Assembly: GCA_009760885.1 (NCBI GenBank)
Contig: CM019701.1
Coordinates: forward strand, 31,747,505-31,811,504
Direction: 5' to 3'
From: Achatina immaculata
Lineage: Eukaryota; Mollusca; Gastropoda; Stylommatophora; Achatinidae
DNA length: 64,000 nucleotides
The notes under the pieces: generated by a model
Databases searched by the model: none
What the model saw: only the letters and a program-made list of their open reading frames with translations
What the model was told of the DNA's origin: nothing
Made by a program: the position numbers and the translations under genes
In this document: positions 1-9,700 of the stretch, in pieces
Layout: every line of letters starts with the position of its first letter
How positions within the stretch are numbered: position 1 is the first letter of the stretch

Positions 1-493
1 TATCTTGGTCAAATCCCGTAAGAAATAACATATTGTTGGCAGATATGCAGATGAAGCCACCGACAGTAATTATTGAGGAAAGACGCTGGCCATGGTTGGG
101 ACATGTGCTCCGGATGATTGACGACTCACTACCAAAAATAGCACTAAGATGGAGACCACAGGGGAGAAGAAGTAAGAGTAGACCAAAGAAGGCGTGGAGA
201 AGAACGACAGAGAGGATGCTGAGCAACAGAGGGTTCTCTTGGGTAAGAGCGGAAAAAAAGGCAAAAGACAGGCTTTTGTGGAAAACCCTTTCGGAAGCCC
301 CATGTGCCTTGGACACTTAAGGTTTCTGAATCAATCATGTATTGTTTGTTTTCGTGTAAAATATATATTACATTCGAAATACTATTCGCACGCGGGATCT
401 TCAACCATAGGACATTAATTAACACTCCCAAATCAATCACCGTTGATTAAATCTACACATATTTCTTACCTGCTTTTGTACTGGAAGAGATCA
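1..493 (+). mobile_element. RTE-like LINE 3' end (family 1), truncated at the window edge
   Basis: An open frame at 33-320 encodes the C-terminal tail of a non-LTR retrotransposon ORF2. It has the WLGHVLRMIDDSLPKIALRW block, then a basic GRRSKSRPKKAWRRT block, the usual region after the RT thumb. The frame ends at a stop before 321, and 321-493 is 3' UTR. The same sequence recurs inverted at about 29495-30005, including the stretch reading ttgtactggaag, so the 3' UTR is a real part of the repeat. The RT domain lies off the left edge. Assignment to the RTE group rests on this C-terminal motif pattern; the exact clade is uncertain. Confidence 0.7.
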
Positions 494-985
494 AGAATGT
501 ATAAAATTGGAAAAAAGTAGGAGCAGCTTTATTATTTAACGATTACAAAGTTGTGACGTTTCGGCGTGAGCCTTAATCATACAAAAACATACAGGACGAA
601 GAAATAGGGAGAGGAGATAAAGTATAGATTTACATGAATACTGTTAAAAAAAAAGTTTTTTAAAGGAGTACTTAGCTGTAAATTGCAAGGTGTGGCTTGT
701 CTGGAGGTGTGTGTCAGGAATGGATCTGGTAGGACGTGGAAATTGTTTAAATAGAGACCTGTGACATGTGGTCGGTGGGTTGTAACTGGGGGTGGTGGAT
801 GGGGAACCGGGGAGGGGAGAGAGAGTGACGCACTACTGGCCTAGCTAGGAGAATTTGAAACAGGTGATTGGGGAAGAGGTGTTGCAGAGAAAATAGCGGG
901 GTTGCAGAGTGATGCTGTGAGGAAGTTTGAAAAGTAAGAAGGGGTGCATTTAGTGGAGAGGTACTATAATGATTGAAGAAGATGA
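494..985 (-). repeat. Penelope terminal repeat (pLTR), copy A
   Basis: This stretch starts at agaatgtataaaattgg and runs to the end of the GIY-YIG reading frame. It is repeated in the same orientation from 2503 and inverted up to 3591, apart from small indels and differences in poly-T length. A hammerhead-like motif sits at 555-580 (minus strand). In minus-strand orientation the distal end holds AATAAAGCTGCTCC, which looks like a polyadenylation region. No coding capacity is seen. Confidence 0.75.
555..580 (-). ncRNA. Hammerhead-ribozyme-like motif in Penelope terminal repeat (copy A)
   Basis: The minus strand reads ATGATTAAGGCTCACGCC then GAAACGTC. It can be laid onto the hammerhead order: an ATGATTA box (consensus CTGATGA), stem II GGC/GCC with loop TCAC, GAAA, a minimal palindromic stem III (ACGT) and a GTC cleavage triplet. 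The flanks TTGT and ACAA can pair as stem I. The first box departs from consensus at positions 3 and 8, which would make an A-U rather than C-G pair, and there is an extra A before stem II. Hammerheads are known in Penelope-like terminal repeats. Activity of this variant is inference. Confidence 0.4.
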
Positions 986-987
986 TG

Positions 988-1593
988 TTACGTGTAACTA
1001 AACAGCGAGTTTAACCCATGTGGTTCCAGCGTCCCATAATTTTGAATGCAGCGGTTCTCAAGTGCCAGGCGGCTTGTATCATCTGCATGACATTGTTTAA
1101 TGGCTGTTACCAGAAAATCAGATTTGCCTCTGTGGTTGGGGCCATTGAAATGATGTGGGTCTGGTTTCGAAGCATGCTGGGTGATGTCGTACAGATGTTT
1201 TTGCATGCGGTCCCCTAATCTGAGGCCAGTCTCACCGATATATGTTATCCTGCATCTTTTGCACACGATGACATATATCACATTTCGGGACTCGCATGTG
1301 AATCCCTCATGAAGAGTGAGGATAGTTTTGGGAAAGGTGATTGTTTTCGTTTCCCAAACTACAGGGCAGGTAACGCAGCGGGGGCGGTTACATTTTCTGG
1401 TGCCAACATACGTAAGGCTCTGCTTCAAGTGGCTGTGGACGAGGATGTCCTTAAGGTTTGTCTCACGTTTGTATGCCAATAGGGGTGCTTCAGAGAAAAT
1501 GTTACGAGTGTCGGAGTCGAGTTGGATTATCGGCAGATGACGATAAAGGATTTTCTTAACCATCTGACCGTGTGGGTGGAAAGGCAGTACCAA
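988..1593 (-). pseudogene. GIY-YIG endonuclease domain of Penelope-like element
   Basis: The frame gives about 200 residues. The N-terminal part contains the linker with TYVGTRKCNRPRCVTC, a Cys-rich segment typical between RT and endonuclease. The GIY-YIG core follows as VIYVIVCKRCRITYIGET, then R and H residues in GLRLGDRMQKHL. In the family this nickase opens the target site for RT priming. The frame is offset by one base from the RT upstream (RT ends at 1604), with the probable indel in a run of six A on the coding strand near 1618-1626. A second copy of the domain, inverted, lies at 4113-4294. Confidence 0.8.
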
Positions 1594-1603
1594 CTTAACT
1601 CTG

Positions 1604-2441
1604 TCAGATAGAGTAACAGGCTTTTTTCCTGAATACTTCTTTGCGGTTCACTAGTTGGATACGGTTGAAGGTTTTACGAAGGACCTTTTCTGGGTAGTGG
1701 CGATGATGGAAAAATTCTAATAACTTGTTGGACTGATCTAAAAAGTCCAAATTATCCTGACATATGCGGCGAAGACGGAGGAGTTGGGAATATGGGATGG
1801 AGTTCTTACAGGCCTCAGGATGGGAGGAGGTGTAAAGCAAATAGGTGTGGCTATCGGTGGGCTTGTAAAATACAGAGGTGACAAGCCTGTTTGTGCCAAT
1901 AGAAATTTTAATGTCTAAAAAATTAACAGACTTGTCAGAGATTTCATAAGTGAATTTTATGTTCTTATTGAGTGTATTGGCGAATTCAATAAATTTTTTA
2001 AGGTCTTCATGTGGCATACTTGTAATTCCAATGCCATCATCGATGTACTTTTTATAGAATTCTGGAAATCTGCCAGTGTAGGTTTCCCATAATTTGACTT
2101 CCAGAAAGCCCATAAATAGACATGCATAACTGGGACCCATTTTCGTTCCCATAGCAACACCACTGATTTGCTCGAAGTATTCGCCGTTGAATTCGAAAGA
2201 ATTTTGGTTTAGTACTAGCTCTGTAAGTCTGATTATGGTGTCAGTGTTAGTTGTGGGGTGAGTGTCTTTGTCGAGAAAATGGCGGAGTGCTAAGAGTCCA
2301 TCCTTATGGGGGATAGAAGTGTAAAGAGAGCAGACATCAAGGAGAAAGATGTGATAGGTGTGGTGTTGAGAGAGTGTGATTGTATCAAAAATTGTTAATG
2401 CGTGGTTGGTGTCTTTCAAAAAGGAGGGTAGTCTGTGTACA
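1604..2441 (-). pseudogene. Penelope-like reverse transcriptase, C-terminal two thirds
   Basis: The frame from 2419 carries the palm and thumb of a Penelope RT: DVCSLYTSIPHKDG, VAMGTKMGPSYACLFMG, the catalytic YIDD in KKYIDDGIGI, and VNFLDIKIS. The active-site Asp pair is intact. The coding sequence does not start here. Translation upstream of the first Met continues in frame through LPSFL to position 2441, where homology is interrupted by the nested unit and resumes at 3592. The lesions are this insertion and the frameshift into the GIY-YIG domain. Confidence 0.85.
2427..2441. repeat. 15-bp target-site duplication, left copy
   Basis: ggtagtctgtgtaca at 2427-2441 is repeated exactly at 3592-3606 on the other side of the nested unit. 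It belongs to the coding sequence of the host Penelope RT (residues around VHRLP), so it marks the insertion site. Confidence 0.8.
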
Positions 2442-3591
2442 CAATAATTGGTGTATAAGTATACAACTATACACTAAACACTGCAGTAAAGCTGTGATAC
2501 TAGAATGTATAAAATTGGAAAAAAGTAGGAGCAGCTTTATTACTTAACGATTACAAAGTTGTGACGTTTCGGCGTGAGCCTTACATACAAAAACATACAG
2601 GACGAAGAAATAGGGAGAGGAGATAAAGTATAGATTTACATGAATACTGTTAAAAAAAAAAAAAGGTACTTAGCTGTAAATAAGGTGTGGCTTGTCTGGC
2701 GGTGTGTGTCAGGAATGGATCTGGTAGGACGTGGAAATTGTTTAAATAGAGACCTGTGACATGTGGTCGGTGGGTTGTAACTGGGAGTGGTGGATGGGGA
2801 ACCGGGGAGGGGAAGAGAGTGACGCACTACTGGCCTAGCTAGGAGAATTTGAAACAGGTGATTGGGGAAGAGATGTTGCAGAGAAGAGGGGTTGCTGAGA
2901 AAATAGCGGGGTTGCAGAGTGATGCTGTGAGGAAGTTTGAAAAGTAAAAAGGGGTGGATTTAGTGGAGAGGTACTATAATGATTGAAGAAGATGATGTTA
3001 CGTGTAACTAAACAGCGAGTTTAACCCATGTGGTTCCAGCGTCCCATAATGGAACCACATGGGTTAAACTCGCTGTTTAGTTACACGTAACATCATCTTC
3101 TTCAATCATTATAGTACCTCTCCACTAAATCCACCCCTTTTTACTTTTCAAACTTCCTCACAGCATCACTCTGCAACCCCGCTATTTTCTCAGCAACCCC
3201 TCTTCTCTGCAACATCTCTTCCCCAATCACCTGTTTCAAATTCTCCTAGCTAGGCCAGTAGTGCGTCACTCTCTCTCCCCTCCCCGGTTCCCCATCCACC
3301 ACTCCCAGTTACAACCCACCGACCACATGTCACAGGTCTCTATTTAAACAATTTCCACGTCCTACCAGATCCATTCCTGACACACACCGCCAGACAAGCC
3401 ACACCTTATTTACAGCTAAGTACCTTTTTTTTTTTTTTTAACAGTATTCATGTAAATCTATACTTTATCTCCTCTCCCTATTTCTTCGTCCTGTATGTTT
3501 TTGTATGATTAAGGCTCACGCCGAAACGTCACAACTTTGTAATCGTTAAGTAATAAAGCTGCTCCTACTTTTTTCCAATTTTATACATTCT
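2442..3591. mobile_element. Nested Penelope-derived unit: two terminal repeats in inverted orientation
   Basis: The unit has a 61-bp unique end (2442-2502), a left arm (2503-3037), a 13-base spacer (agcgtcccataat, 3038-3050) and a right arm (3051-3591) that is the reverse complement of the left apart from small indels. Both arms are the terminal repeat also seen at 494-985, ending with the last codons of the GIY-YIG frame. No RT lies between the arms. A short unique extension beyond one terminal repeat is known for Penelope. The unit sits inside another Penelope RT, flanked by a 15-bp target duplication. The RNA could fold into a very long hairpin. Confidence 0.8.
3505..3530 (+). ncRNA. Hammerhead-ribozyme-like motif in inverted terminal repeat (copy C)
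   Basis: This is the same 26-nt motif as at 555-580, here on the plus strand and unchanged, with TTGT before and ACAA after. The equivalent place in the left arm (2563-2586, minus strand) lacks two bases (ATGTAAGG instead of ATGATTAAGG), so that copy should be inactive even if the others are not. Confidence 0.4.
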
Positions 3592-4112
3592 GGTAGTCTG
3601 TGTACAAGAGGCTGGAAAATGCTATCTAAAAAATCAGAAATGTGCTCAGTGGGGCATGAACACGCTGATACAATGGGGCCTCCAGGGTTACCTGGTTTGT
3701 GGATTTTAGGAAGAAGATAGAAAGTGGGTGTGCCTAAACAGCTGTCCTTAATGTGAAAAGAAATAGCTTGGGGTGGGAGGCCACTTTCTGTGATTAGATC
3801 TTTAATGGTTGCTTCCACTATGTCATTATTAGAACGGGTAGTATCGTTTTTCGCTGGGGCATAGAATTTTGTATTGCTGAGTTGGGACATTCCTTCCGCG
3901 ATATATAAATCTTTTTTCCAAACTACGAGATTGCTGGTCTTATCTGCTGGTTTGATTACGATGTCGTTTCGAAGTCTGAGGCTGGACAATGCTCTGGACT
4001 CTCCCTTATTTAGGTTAAAATGTGGAATTCTTGGTGGCTTGAGGTTAAGAATCTCACGCCACGTCGTATCAATGTAAAGATCTAAAGCTTGGGAAGCCCC
4101 GGGGGAAGGGGT
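3592..4112 (-). pseudogene. Penelope-like reverse transcriptase, N-terminal part
   Basis: Reading from about 4100 downwards the product contains LRLRNDIVIKPADKTSNLVV, YLLPKIHKPGNPGGPIVSAC and FLDSIFQPLVHRLP, the N-terminal and finger motifs of Penelope RT. At 3592 the homology stops at the codons for RLP and continues at 2441 on the other side of the nested unit. The frame runs on into the inserted repeat as ECIKLEKS, which is not RT. At the 5' side homology ends near 4112, where an inverted GIY-YIG fragment begins. Confidence 0.85.
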
Positions 4113-4294
4113 ATATGTGATATATGTCATCGTGTGCAAAAGATGCAGGATAACATATATCGGTGAGACTGGCCTCAGATTAGGGGACCGCATGCAAAAA
4201 CATCTGTACGACATCACCCAGCATGCTTCGAAACCAGTCCCAAATCATTTCAATGGCCCCAACCACAGAGGCAAATCTGATTTTCTGGTAACAG
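4113..4294 (+). pseudogene. GIY-YIG fragment of an inverted Penelope copy, cut by the gap
   Basis: The plus strand encodes YVIVCKRCRITYIGETG followed by GDRMQKHLYDITQHASKP, nearly identical to the minus-strand domain at 988-1593. It runs into the run of N at 4295. It abuts the minus-strand RT of the neighbouring copy with no spacer, so two Penelope copies are fused in opposite orientation. How much of this copy remains is hidden by the gap. Confidence 0.75.
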
Positions 4295-4394
4295 NNNNNN
4301 NNNNNNNNNNNNNNNNNNNNNNNNNNNNNNNNNNNNNNNNNNNNNNNNNNNNNNNNNNNNNNNNNNNNNNNNNNNNNNNNNNNNNNNNNNNNNN
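4295..4394. other. Assembly gap (100 N)
   Basis: Exactly 100 N, the conventional size for a gap of unknown length. It interrupts the inverted Penelope fragment. Confidence 0.99.
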
Positions 4395-5442
4395 TATGTA
4401 CAGCATATAGCTGCATTTGTCAGTAATAGCAGATTATTTATGGTACCAGAGTTTACCTATTCTATGTATGTGTGTGGAGGAGTCACACATAATAGAAATA
4501 GATGATTGTATATGAAGTGGACATGGGCTGAGTATAGCCGAAGGTCACACGAACAGTTTATGGGTATAGTCTTATGGGTATAGTCAGAGTATGAAGTTCT
4601 ATGTTGAGAGTCGATTATTATCTTTGAATTAGCCTGGAGTTATAATTTAAATAGGTACATTGGTTTTTTTTTTGGAAAGTTTTGACAGGCAAACCTCTAC
4701 CTTTTGGGATGGGGGAATATTATAGCAGTACAGGCTAGGGGTTATACCCAGGATTGGTATTTAGGAAATAATTACTAGAGTGAGTACCCTTGTTTGAGAG
4801 GTAGGTTGGTTGAGACCATTGAGCGGGGGTCTTGGGAAAAGCTTGCAGCATGGAGAAAACTGAGTGGGTAGGAATAGTATAAATACCACTCATGATTAGT
4901 CTAAAGAGAGCCTTATGGTTTTGTGTAGCAAGAGCCTTACTTGTTTTGTTGTAGGAAGAATTTTTGTCATTTTGATGTAGATGGAATCTCGTTTAGGAAG
5001 AGTTTCTAGCAGTGGAAATTTGTTGGTCGTTGGAGGAATTAGGTTTCTTGATGGCTGAGGTTTTAGGTGGAATGTTGTGAGTATGATTTCATGTGTATAG
5101 GACTTATTGTAAGGCAGATTGCCTTTTACTCATTTTCCTGTTTAGTCCATGTTGCGGACAGTCTCATGCACCAGATATAGGATGGGTTGTTATGGAGATT
5201 GCATATGTTATACGTTACTACTCATAGCATTGAAAATACACATAGGAGTAGGTAGTTATTTGAATATTGTACACCTTGGTACACCTTGTGGGTAGAATTA
5301 GGGTTGTGTTGGATAGTGATTAGTTTGATTAATTTTTTTTTATGAGAGTTTTCTGTGCAAGTTCGCAATTTTTTTTTGTTTGGTTGGAGATATTTGATGG
5401 CCAAATATCTACCTTTAGGGGGTGGGGAGATATTCTGTAACA
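4395..5442. other. No gene seen; two polypurine-tract-like sites
   Basis: No convincing reading frame. The stretch tctaccttttgggatggggg near 4696 resembles tctacctttagggggtgggg near 5411. Both are followed by a similar agatatt/aatatt stretch, about 710 bp apart. This looks like the 3' boundary (polypurine tract plus LTR start) of a retrotransposon present twice, but no pol domain was recognised between them. Confidence 0.4.
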
Positions 5443-5858
5443 GAATAGCAATTCTGTTCAGAGATTAATTGTGTAGCGCTAATAAATTGTGTTGCGTAGA
5501 CTACGTCATTAGGAAGGCCCGTGTGCAAAAAGTCGTTAGAAAGGTCCGTGTGAAAAAGCCGGTCGTAGGCAGTTTTTGTGTGATCGTTGAACTGGATGGA
5601 CGTGTTGGGCGAACGAGAATGGGGTAGAGCGAGTCTTGTTGTCAGAATTAGTTTAGTTTGTTTTTTTCTGTGTGGCTGCAGTCCTTGGTTAGCCTGTAAG
5701 TATGGTTTTTGGTATGAATAAATCATTGTAAGGTTTTCCTTGCCCATGTGGCGTAGATATTTCACGCCGGGCATTTGTTGCTGTGAATTTCTGTAATAAA
5801 TGTGTGTTGTCTGATGATAAACTACACCAAATCGGCTTTGTGGAAATTCTCATTGTTG
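5443..5858 (+). repeat. Candidate LTR (solo or terminal)
   Basis: A purine-rich tract (agggggtggggagat) is followed by TGTAACAG, with an AATAAA signal near 5804 and an ACTACA end close to 5853. This resembles an LTR of about 410 bp with its polypurine tract on the left. No second LTR or target duplication was confirmed, so this is a pattern-based call only. Confidence 0.3.
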
Positions 5859-6094
5859 ACCAGTTTGTTTTGGTCGGAAGACTGCCAAGTTATGTTCAAG
5901 TTGTTGTATTCGTACTAATTTTGTGGAGTGGAAAGCCTGGGTGTCTTGTTGTATTTTCTTAGTGTATAATACAGAAAATTAGGTGATGGTTAGAACACCA
6001 GCAACAAGAAGAAACTTATAAGTTGAAACTGTACTCCACAAGAAGAATCAATCAAACCAGTAGTCTCCTTGTAAGGGGAATCCTGTTTCACCAA
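5859..6094. other. No feature recognised
   Basis: AT-rich sequence without a supported reading frame. A weak inverted repeat (attttcttagtgtat / ataatacagaaaat) near 5952-5981 is the only structure noticed. Confidence 0.5.
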
Positions 6095-6420
6095 GAGTCA
6101 GTCATTTGCATGTCTCTCGTGGAGCTTTGCCTCTCTAAAAGCTCTGCTGTAAGCCTCTCGGTTGTAAGCAGGTTGGCATGCTGCTGATGCATCCATTTGA
6201 AGATTACGAACGATGTCTTGCAGCCATCTTCGCCTTGGTCTTCCCCTCTTTCTTTTTCCCATTATGTACCCTTCCAAGACTGTCTTCTCTAAATTATCAT
6301 GACGTTTAATGTGTCAAAAATATTTAAGTTTTCTCTGCTTAATCCTCTTCACTAGCCAGCCATCTTCAATATTATGTTTTTGTAGTATGGATATGTTTGT
6401 TTATATACAGCCAAGAATGC
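6095..6420 (-). mobile_element. LINE fragment, same family as 16021-17217
   Basis: The minus strand encodes the end of ORF2: TNISILQKHNIEDGWLVKRI, then KRHDNLEKTVLEGYIMGKRK and GRPRRRWLQDIV, close to residues 290-390 of the frame at 16021-17217. Only the 3' 330 bp or so remain, and stops are present. It abuts the left LTR of the Gypsy element. Confidence 0.75.
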
Positions 6421-6424
6421 AGTC

Positions 6425-7999
6425 TGAAATTCAAAAAACAAATTTTATTGATGGAAAAAATGAGTGTTGATATGGGTGGAGAATGCGATGAAGGCACAAG
6501 GCTTGACAAGAATATATAACATGATTCCCGGAGTGATTACGCCATGTGAGAAGAAGCCACCAGAAACATAAAAAATCAAACAATTTTCATACTCACAAGA
6601 TTGACGAAAACGTCCCACAAAATAACGAATTACAAAAACATGCATCACAGGCTACAGGCTATTCCTAATTAACAAACAAGAACTAACTTCCTAAACAGAA
6701 GAATTCTACACTTTTTTTGTAGACTACATTACAAACTTCTGTTACAAGCTAGCTACAAAAAATAGACTCTACTCTAAAAACTAGGACAGAACTAACTTGA
6801 GATAATATTTCCCCGTCTACATCTTCCCTTGAACTTTACATACCCTTCCCCCCCCCCCCCCCCCAACCAAAAAAAACATAAACAGCAATAACCCGAGAAT
6901 TCTCTCTTTCTGTGAACTAAAGCTATCTTAATGAAACATCTCGTGAAACTACCACTATGTGGCTACAATATGTCTGCTGTGTTCACAAACAAACAGGCTA
7001 CTACCATACTCACGTGAAAATTCTGTGAAATTTTAAAAATGAAATATTTTATTTGTTGTGTTCTTAAGGGACTAAATCATACGTGACTCTACTATAATTA
7101 TTAATTACGTCCCTTAGATCAGGAAAATCATCTACGCAGCATTTACGCTGGTAAAACGGGCATTGATTGGGTACGTGAGAACCAACTGGAAGATCTTGAT
7201 TTTGCAGATAACATAACTCTTATTAGCAACAATATGAAATTAATGCAAGTAAAAAGAGATACCCTGTCGTCAATGGCTAGTAAAACAGGACTAGAAATTA
7301 ACAAGGACAAAACAAAGATATTGAAAATTCTCATTAACAACGAGGAGCAGCTGTTGAAGAATTAAACCATTTTGCATATTTCGGCAGCTACATAGACCAC
7401 AATGGTGACACCACAAAAAAAGTTGGAATTCAAATTGCCAAACCAGCATTGACCTTAAAAATCTCGAGAACATATGGCATTCAAAATTTATAAGCACAAA
7501 AAGCAAGTTAAGATTATTCAATTCAAATGTAATATCCACCCTCATTTATGCTTGTGAAAGCTGGAAAACAACTAAATAAATTGACAAGAAATTAGACTCT
7601 TACAAAAATAACTGCCTAAGGAAAATACTCGGTATAACGTGGAATGAATTCAAGAACAACGCAGAGATCAGACAGATCATCAAACAACAACCTGTCTCAT
7701 AGTTGATCAGAAAAAGAAGATGGATAAATGTCGCTCATGTGATGAGAAGAAACAATCAGAGAATCCCCAAACAAGATATCAAATGGAACAAAACAGGCCG
7801 AAGAAAAAGAGGTCGACCACGTGAAACTCTAAAGAGGACATTGTTAAGAGAAGCAAAGTCAGTGGGCATAACATCCCTTGATGAGACTGAAAGACTGGCC
7901 GAAGATAGGACATCTTGGTGAACTATCATGCTGGCTCTATGTGACGTTTACCGACACGGGAAGGATGTAAGCATTTACGCGTTGTAAAATACTACCACA
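6425..7999 (-). repeat. Gypsy 3' LTR, interrupted by a LINE
   Basis: 6425-7148 aligns along its length with 14282-14940 and 15218-15258 (shared gcgatgaa, caaggcttgacaagaata, ccgagaattctctc). The remainder, 7971-7999, follows the LINE insertion. The right end gtaaaatactaccaca reads TGTGGTAGTATTTTAC on the minus strand, a normal TG start. A run of about 18 C near 6849 is private to this copy. Net length without the insert is about 750 bp. Confidence 0.7.
7149..7970 (+). mobile_element. RTE-like LINE fragment (family 2) inserted in the LTR
   Basis: The fragment encodes the end of the RT and the C-terminal tail: LEDLDFADNITLI (here FADN, so the second active-site Asp is lost), then RKRRWINVAHVMRRNNQR and GRRKRGRPRETLKRT. 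The last frame is 7703-7921. It is 5'-truncated and flanked by an exact 10-bp target duplication, gcatttacgc at 7139-7148 and 7971-7980. The uninterrupted site is visible in the other LTR at 15241-15250. Confidence 0.85.
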
Positions 8000-8023
8000 G
8001 TATCCCCATCTGAGGGCAAATCT

Positions 8024-8443
8024 CTAACTTTTGACTTCTGACTTTTCCGATCCCCGGATGTACGAGTTTTCACTCTTTTTCCCTTGTGCCAGATAATGAA
8101 ACGTACAGGTCCTCTTCAGCTGTTCTACGTCTCCATACAGAATGTTGGTGACTGAGGAGTTTAGTGGTATCAGGTTCTTTCGAAGGTCCTTCAATGCTCT
8201 GCAGTCCAGCAGATGGTGTTTAATAGTTTCTTCTTCTTGTCTCTTGCAGTGCATGCAGTATGGTGTGTGGTCAGCGGTCACTCTGTGTAAGTGCTTACTG
8301 AGGGTCATGTGTCCTGTTTTCAACCTGAAAATTGTGCATTGGTCTCTACGACATAAGCTTTTGATATGGTCTCCGGGGTTAGGCTTTGGCAGGTGTGTAT
8401 ATAGGGATCTTCCAGTTGGATTACTGGCCCAGTTGTCCATCAA
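8024..8443 (-). pseudogene. LINE ORF2 C-terminal tail with Cys/His motif
   Basis: About 139 residues are open: GRSLYTHLPKPNPGDHIKSL, CRRDQCTIFRLKTGHMTLSK, then TPYCMHCKRQEEETIKHHLL and DCRALKDLRK. The C-x2-C...H...C pattern and the phrase about RLKTGH are characteristic of I/Jockey-type LINEs. It ends in a stop at 8024. Confidence 0.7.
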
Positions 8444-8721
8444 CTACTGTTTGCAGTTATTGTGTATAATGTGTTTAGCTGTTCTCATGTTGGTGGAGAT
8501 GTGGGGCTGTGACATGGTGGCTCCAGTCATGCCTCTCTGTCAGCACGTTCAATTCCTCTGATATCTGTGTGCCCTGGTATCCATTGTAGGGTGGTCTTGA
8601 TGTCATAGCAGGAGAGTTGGTTTATTGCGCTGAGTATGTCAGTTGTAATGTGATCAGCTGATGGTATACAATTTTCAAGGGGCTTGAGAGCAGAGTGGGA
8701 GTGTTAGAAAATAACAAGGTT

Positions 8722-9036
8722 TTATGGGTGGGAGACACTGTTTTTGTATTTGGTGGTAGTGGCTGCCAGAGCTGTTAATATTGCCTGCATCTCTGCATCA
8801 TAATTGGAACAGCGAGATCCACAAGGAGCAGAAATGTGCCTTGTTGTCTTGTCTGGAAAAATTATGAGTACCCCATATCCTGCATTGGCTGTTTCCTTGA
8901 ATGCTGACCCACCAGTATATGCATGGATCCACTCCTTGGTGTAGGATTCTATGGTCTGCAGTGCACACAGCTTTAGTGTGTTGGGACCTGATGATTTGTT
9001 CACTAATTTGTTCTTGAGTCTGGTGTTATGGGACAC
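8722..9036 (-). pseudogene. LINE RNase H domain, catalytic Asp changed
   Basis: The frame reads IHAYTGGSAFKETANAGYGV and then SNYDAEMQAILTALAATT, a clear type I RNase H. The first motif is YTGGSA where YTDGSA is expected, so the first metal-binding Asp is Gly (8903-8920). The Glu in AEMQAI is kept. The domain is presumably inactive. Confidence 0.75.
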
Positions 9037-9131
9037 GAGGTGTTTGTCGTCCTGTCTACTTTATGCTTCAACTGACAGGGACATGGTAGGTCAGTCTGAA
9101 TTGACCAATCTACCAAAAGAGGAGGTCCTGC

Positions 9132-9700
9132 CTATAGATAGGCCTCAGCGACGCTCACTGACCTGATTCCACACGTCTCGGCCCCATTTGGCTGAGGTAC
9201 GCCTCTGTAAACAACGTGTACTGGCACAGGGGTGGCACCATCGAAACCTGCTAAGCGTTCCTCCTTCGCACCAAAGTTAAACAGTATCTGGAAGTTCATG
9301 ATGCGAAGGTTAACAAACCACCTCTTCAACTTGATGTCTGACATCTCCTGCCGACTGAGGAATGTACCCACCAAGGGTCTATGGTCAGACTTTATCACGA
9401 AGTGTCTACTCGCCAGAAAATATCTTAACTTCTGCGTGGCGTAATGGACAGCATGCGCTTCTCTCTCGAAAGTGGACCACTTGGTCTGAGAGCACGACAG
9501 CTCCTGCGAAACAAAATAAACTGACTCTTCAACAGAGAGACCATCAGAAATGGAAGCCGTCTGCACCATACAGGCTCCAACCGCAACATTGGAGGCATAT
9601 CTATACAAGGTAAGTGGTTTCTGCAAACCAGGATGCGAGAGAAGCTGTATCTTCGCAAGGCGATCCTCAGAAACTCAAACGTCATTTGATAGTCTGTGGA
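9132..9700 (-). pseudogene. Gypsy RNase H domain
   Basis: The open part, 9626-9132, reads NVAVGACMVQT, SVYFVSQELSCSQTKWSTFE, REAHAVHYATQKLRYFLASR, HFVIKSDHRPLVGTFLSRQE. These are the RNase H signatures that follow the RT of Gypsy elements. The expected TDAS at the start is RYAS, so the first catalytic Asp is lost. The frame continues into LRIMNFQILFNFGAKEERLA, the connection segment before integrase, and stops there. Confidence 0.8.

Larger units (their letters stand above)
494..4112 (-). mobile_element. Penelope-like element with GIY-YIG domain, split by a nested insertion
   Basis: Read on the minus strand the order is: RT N-terminal part (4112 to 3592), a nested unit (3591 to 2442), RT C-terminal part (2441 to 1604), GIY-YIG endonuclease (1593 to 988) and a terminal repeat/3' UTR (985 to 494). 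RT followed by GIY-YIG is the defining layout of endonuclease-bearing Penelope-like elements. Terminal repeats in direct or inverted orientation are known for this group. The copy is disabled by the insertion, by a frameshift between RT and endonuclease, and by loss of its 5' end at an inversion junction near 4112. Confidence 0.85.
8001..9131 (-). mobile_element. I-like LINE fragment (RNase H and C-terminal Cys/His region)
   Basis: This minus-strand LINE piece lies between the Gypsy 3' LTR and RNase H, where integrase would be expected. It has an RNase H domain (9036-8722) followed by a C-terminal region (8443-8024) with CMHCKRQEEETIKHHLLDC, the Cys/His motif common at the end of I- and Jockey-group ORF2. 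The two parts are separated by stops. An RNase H downstream of RT points to the I group. Confidence 0.7.

Noticed and set aside
2636..2827. A 63-codon frame in the Penelope terminal repeat
   Set aside because: Falls wholly within non-coding terminal repeat, is absent from copy A because of indels, and resembles no protein.
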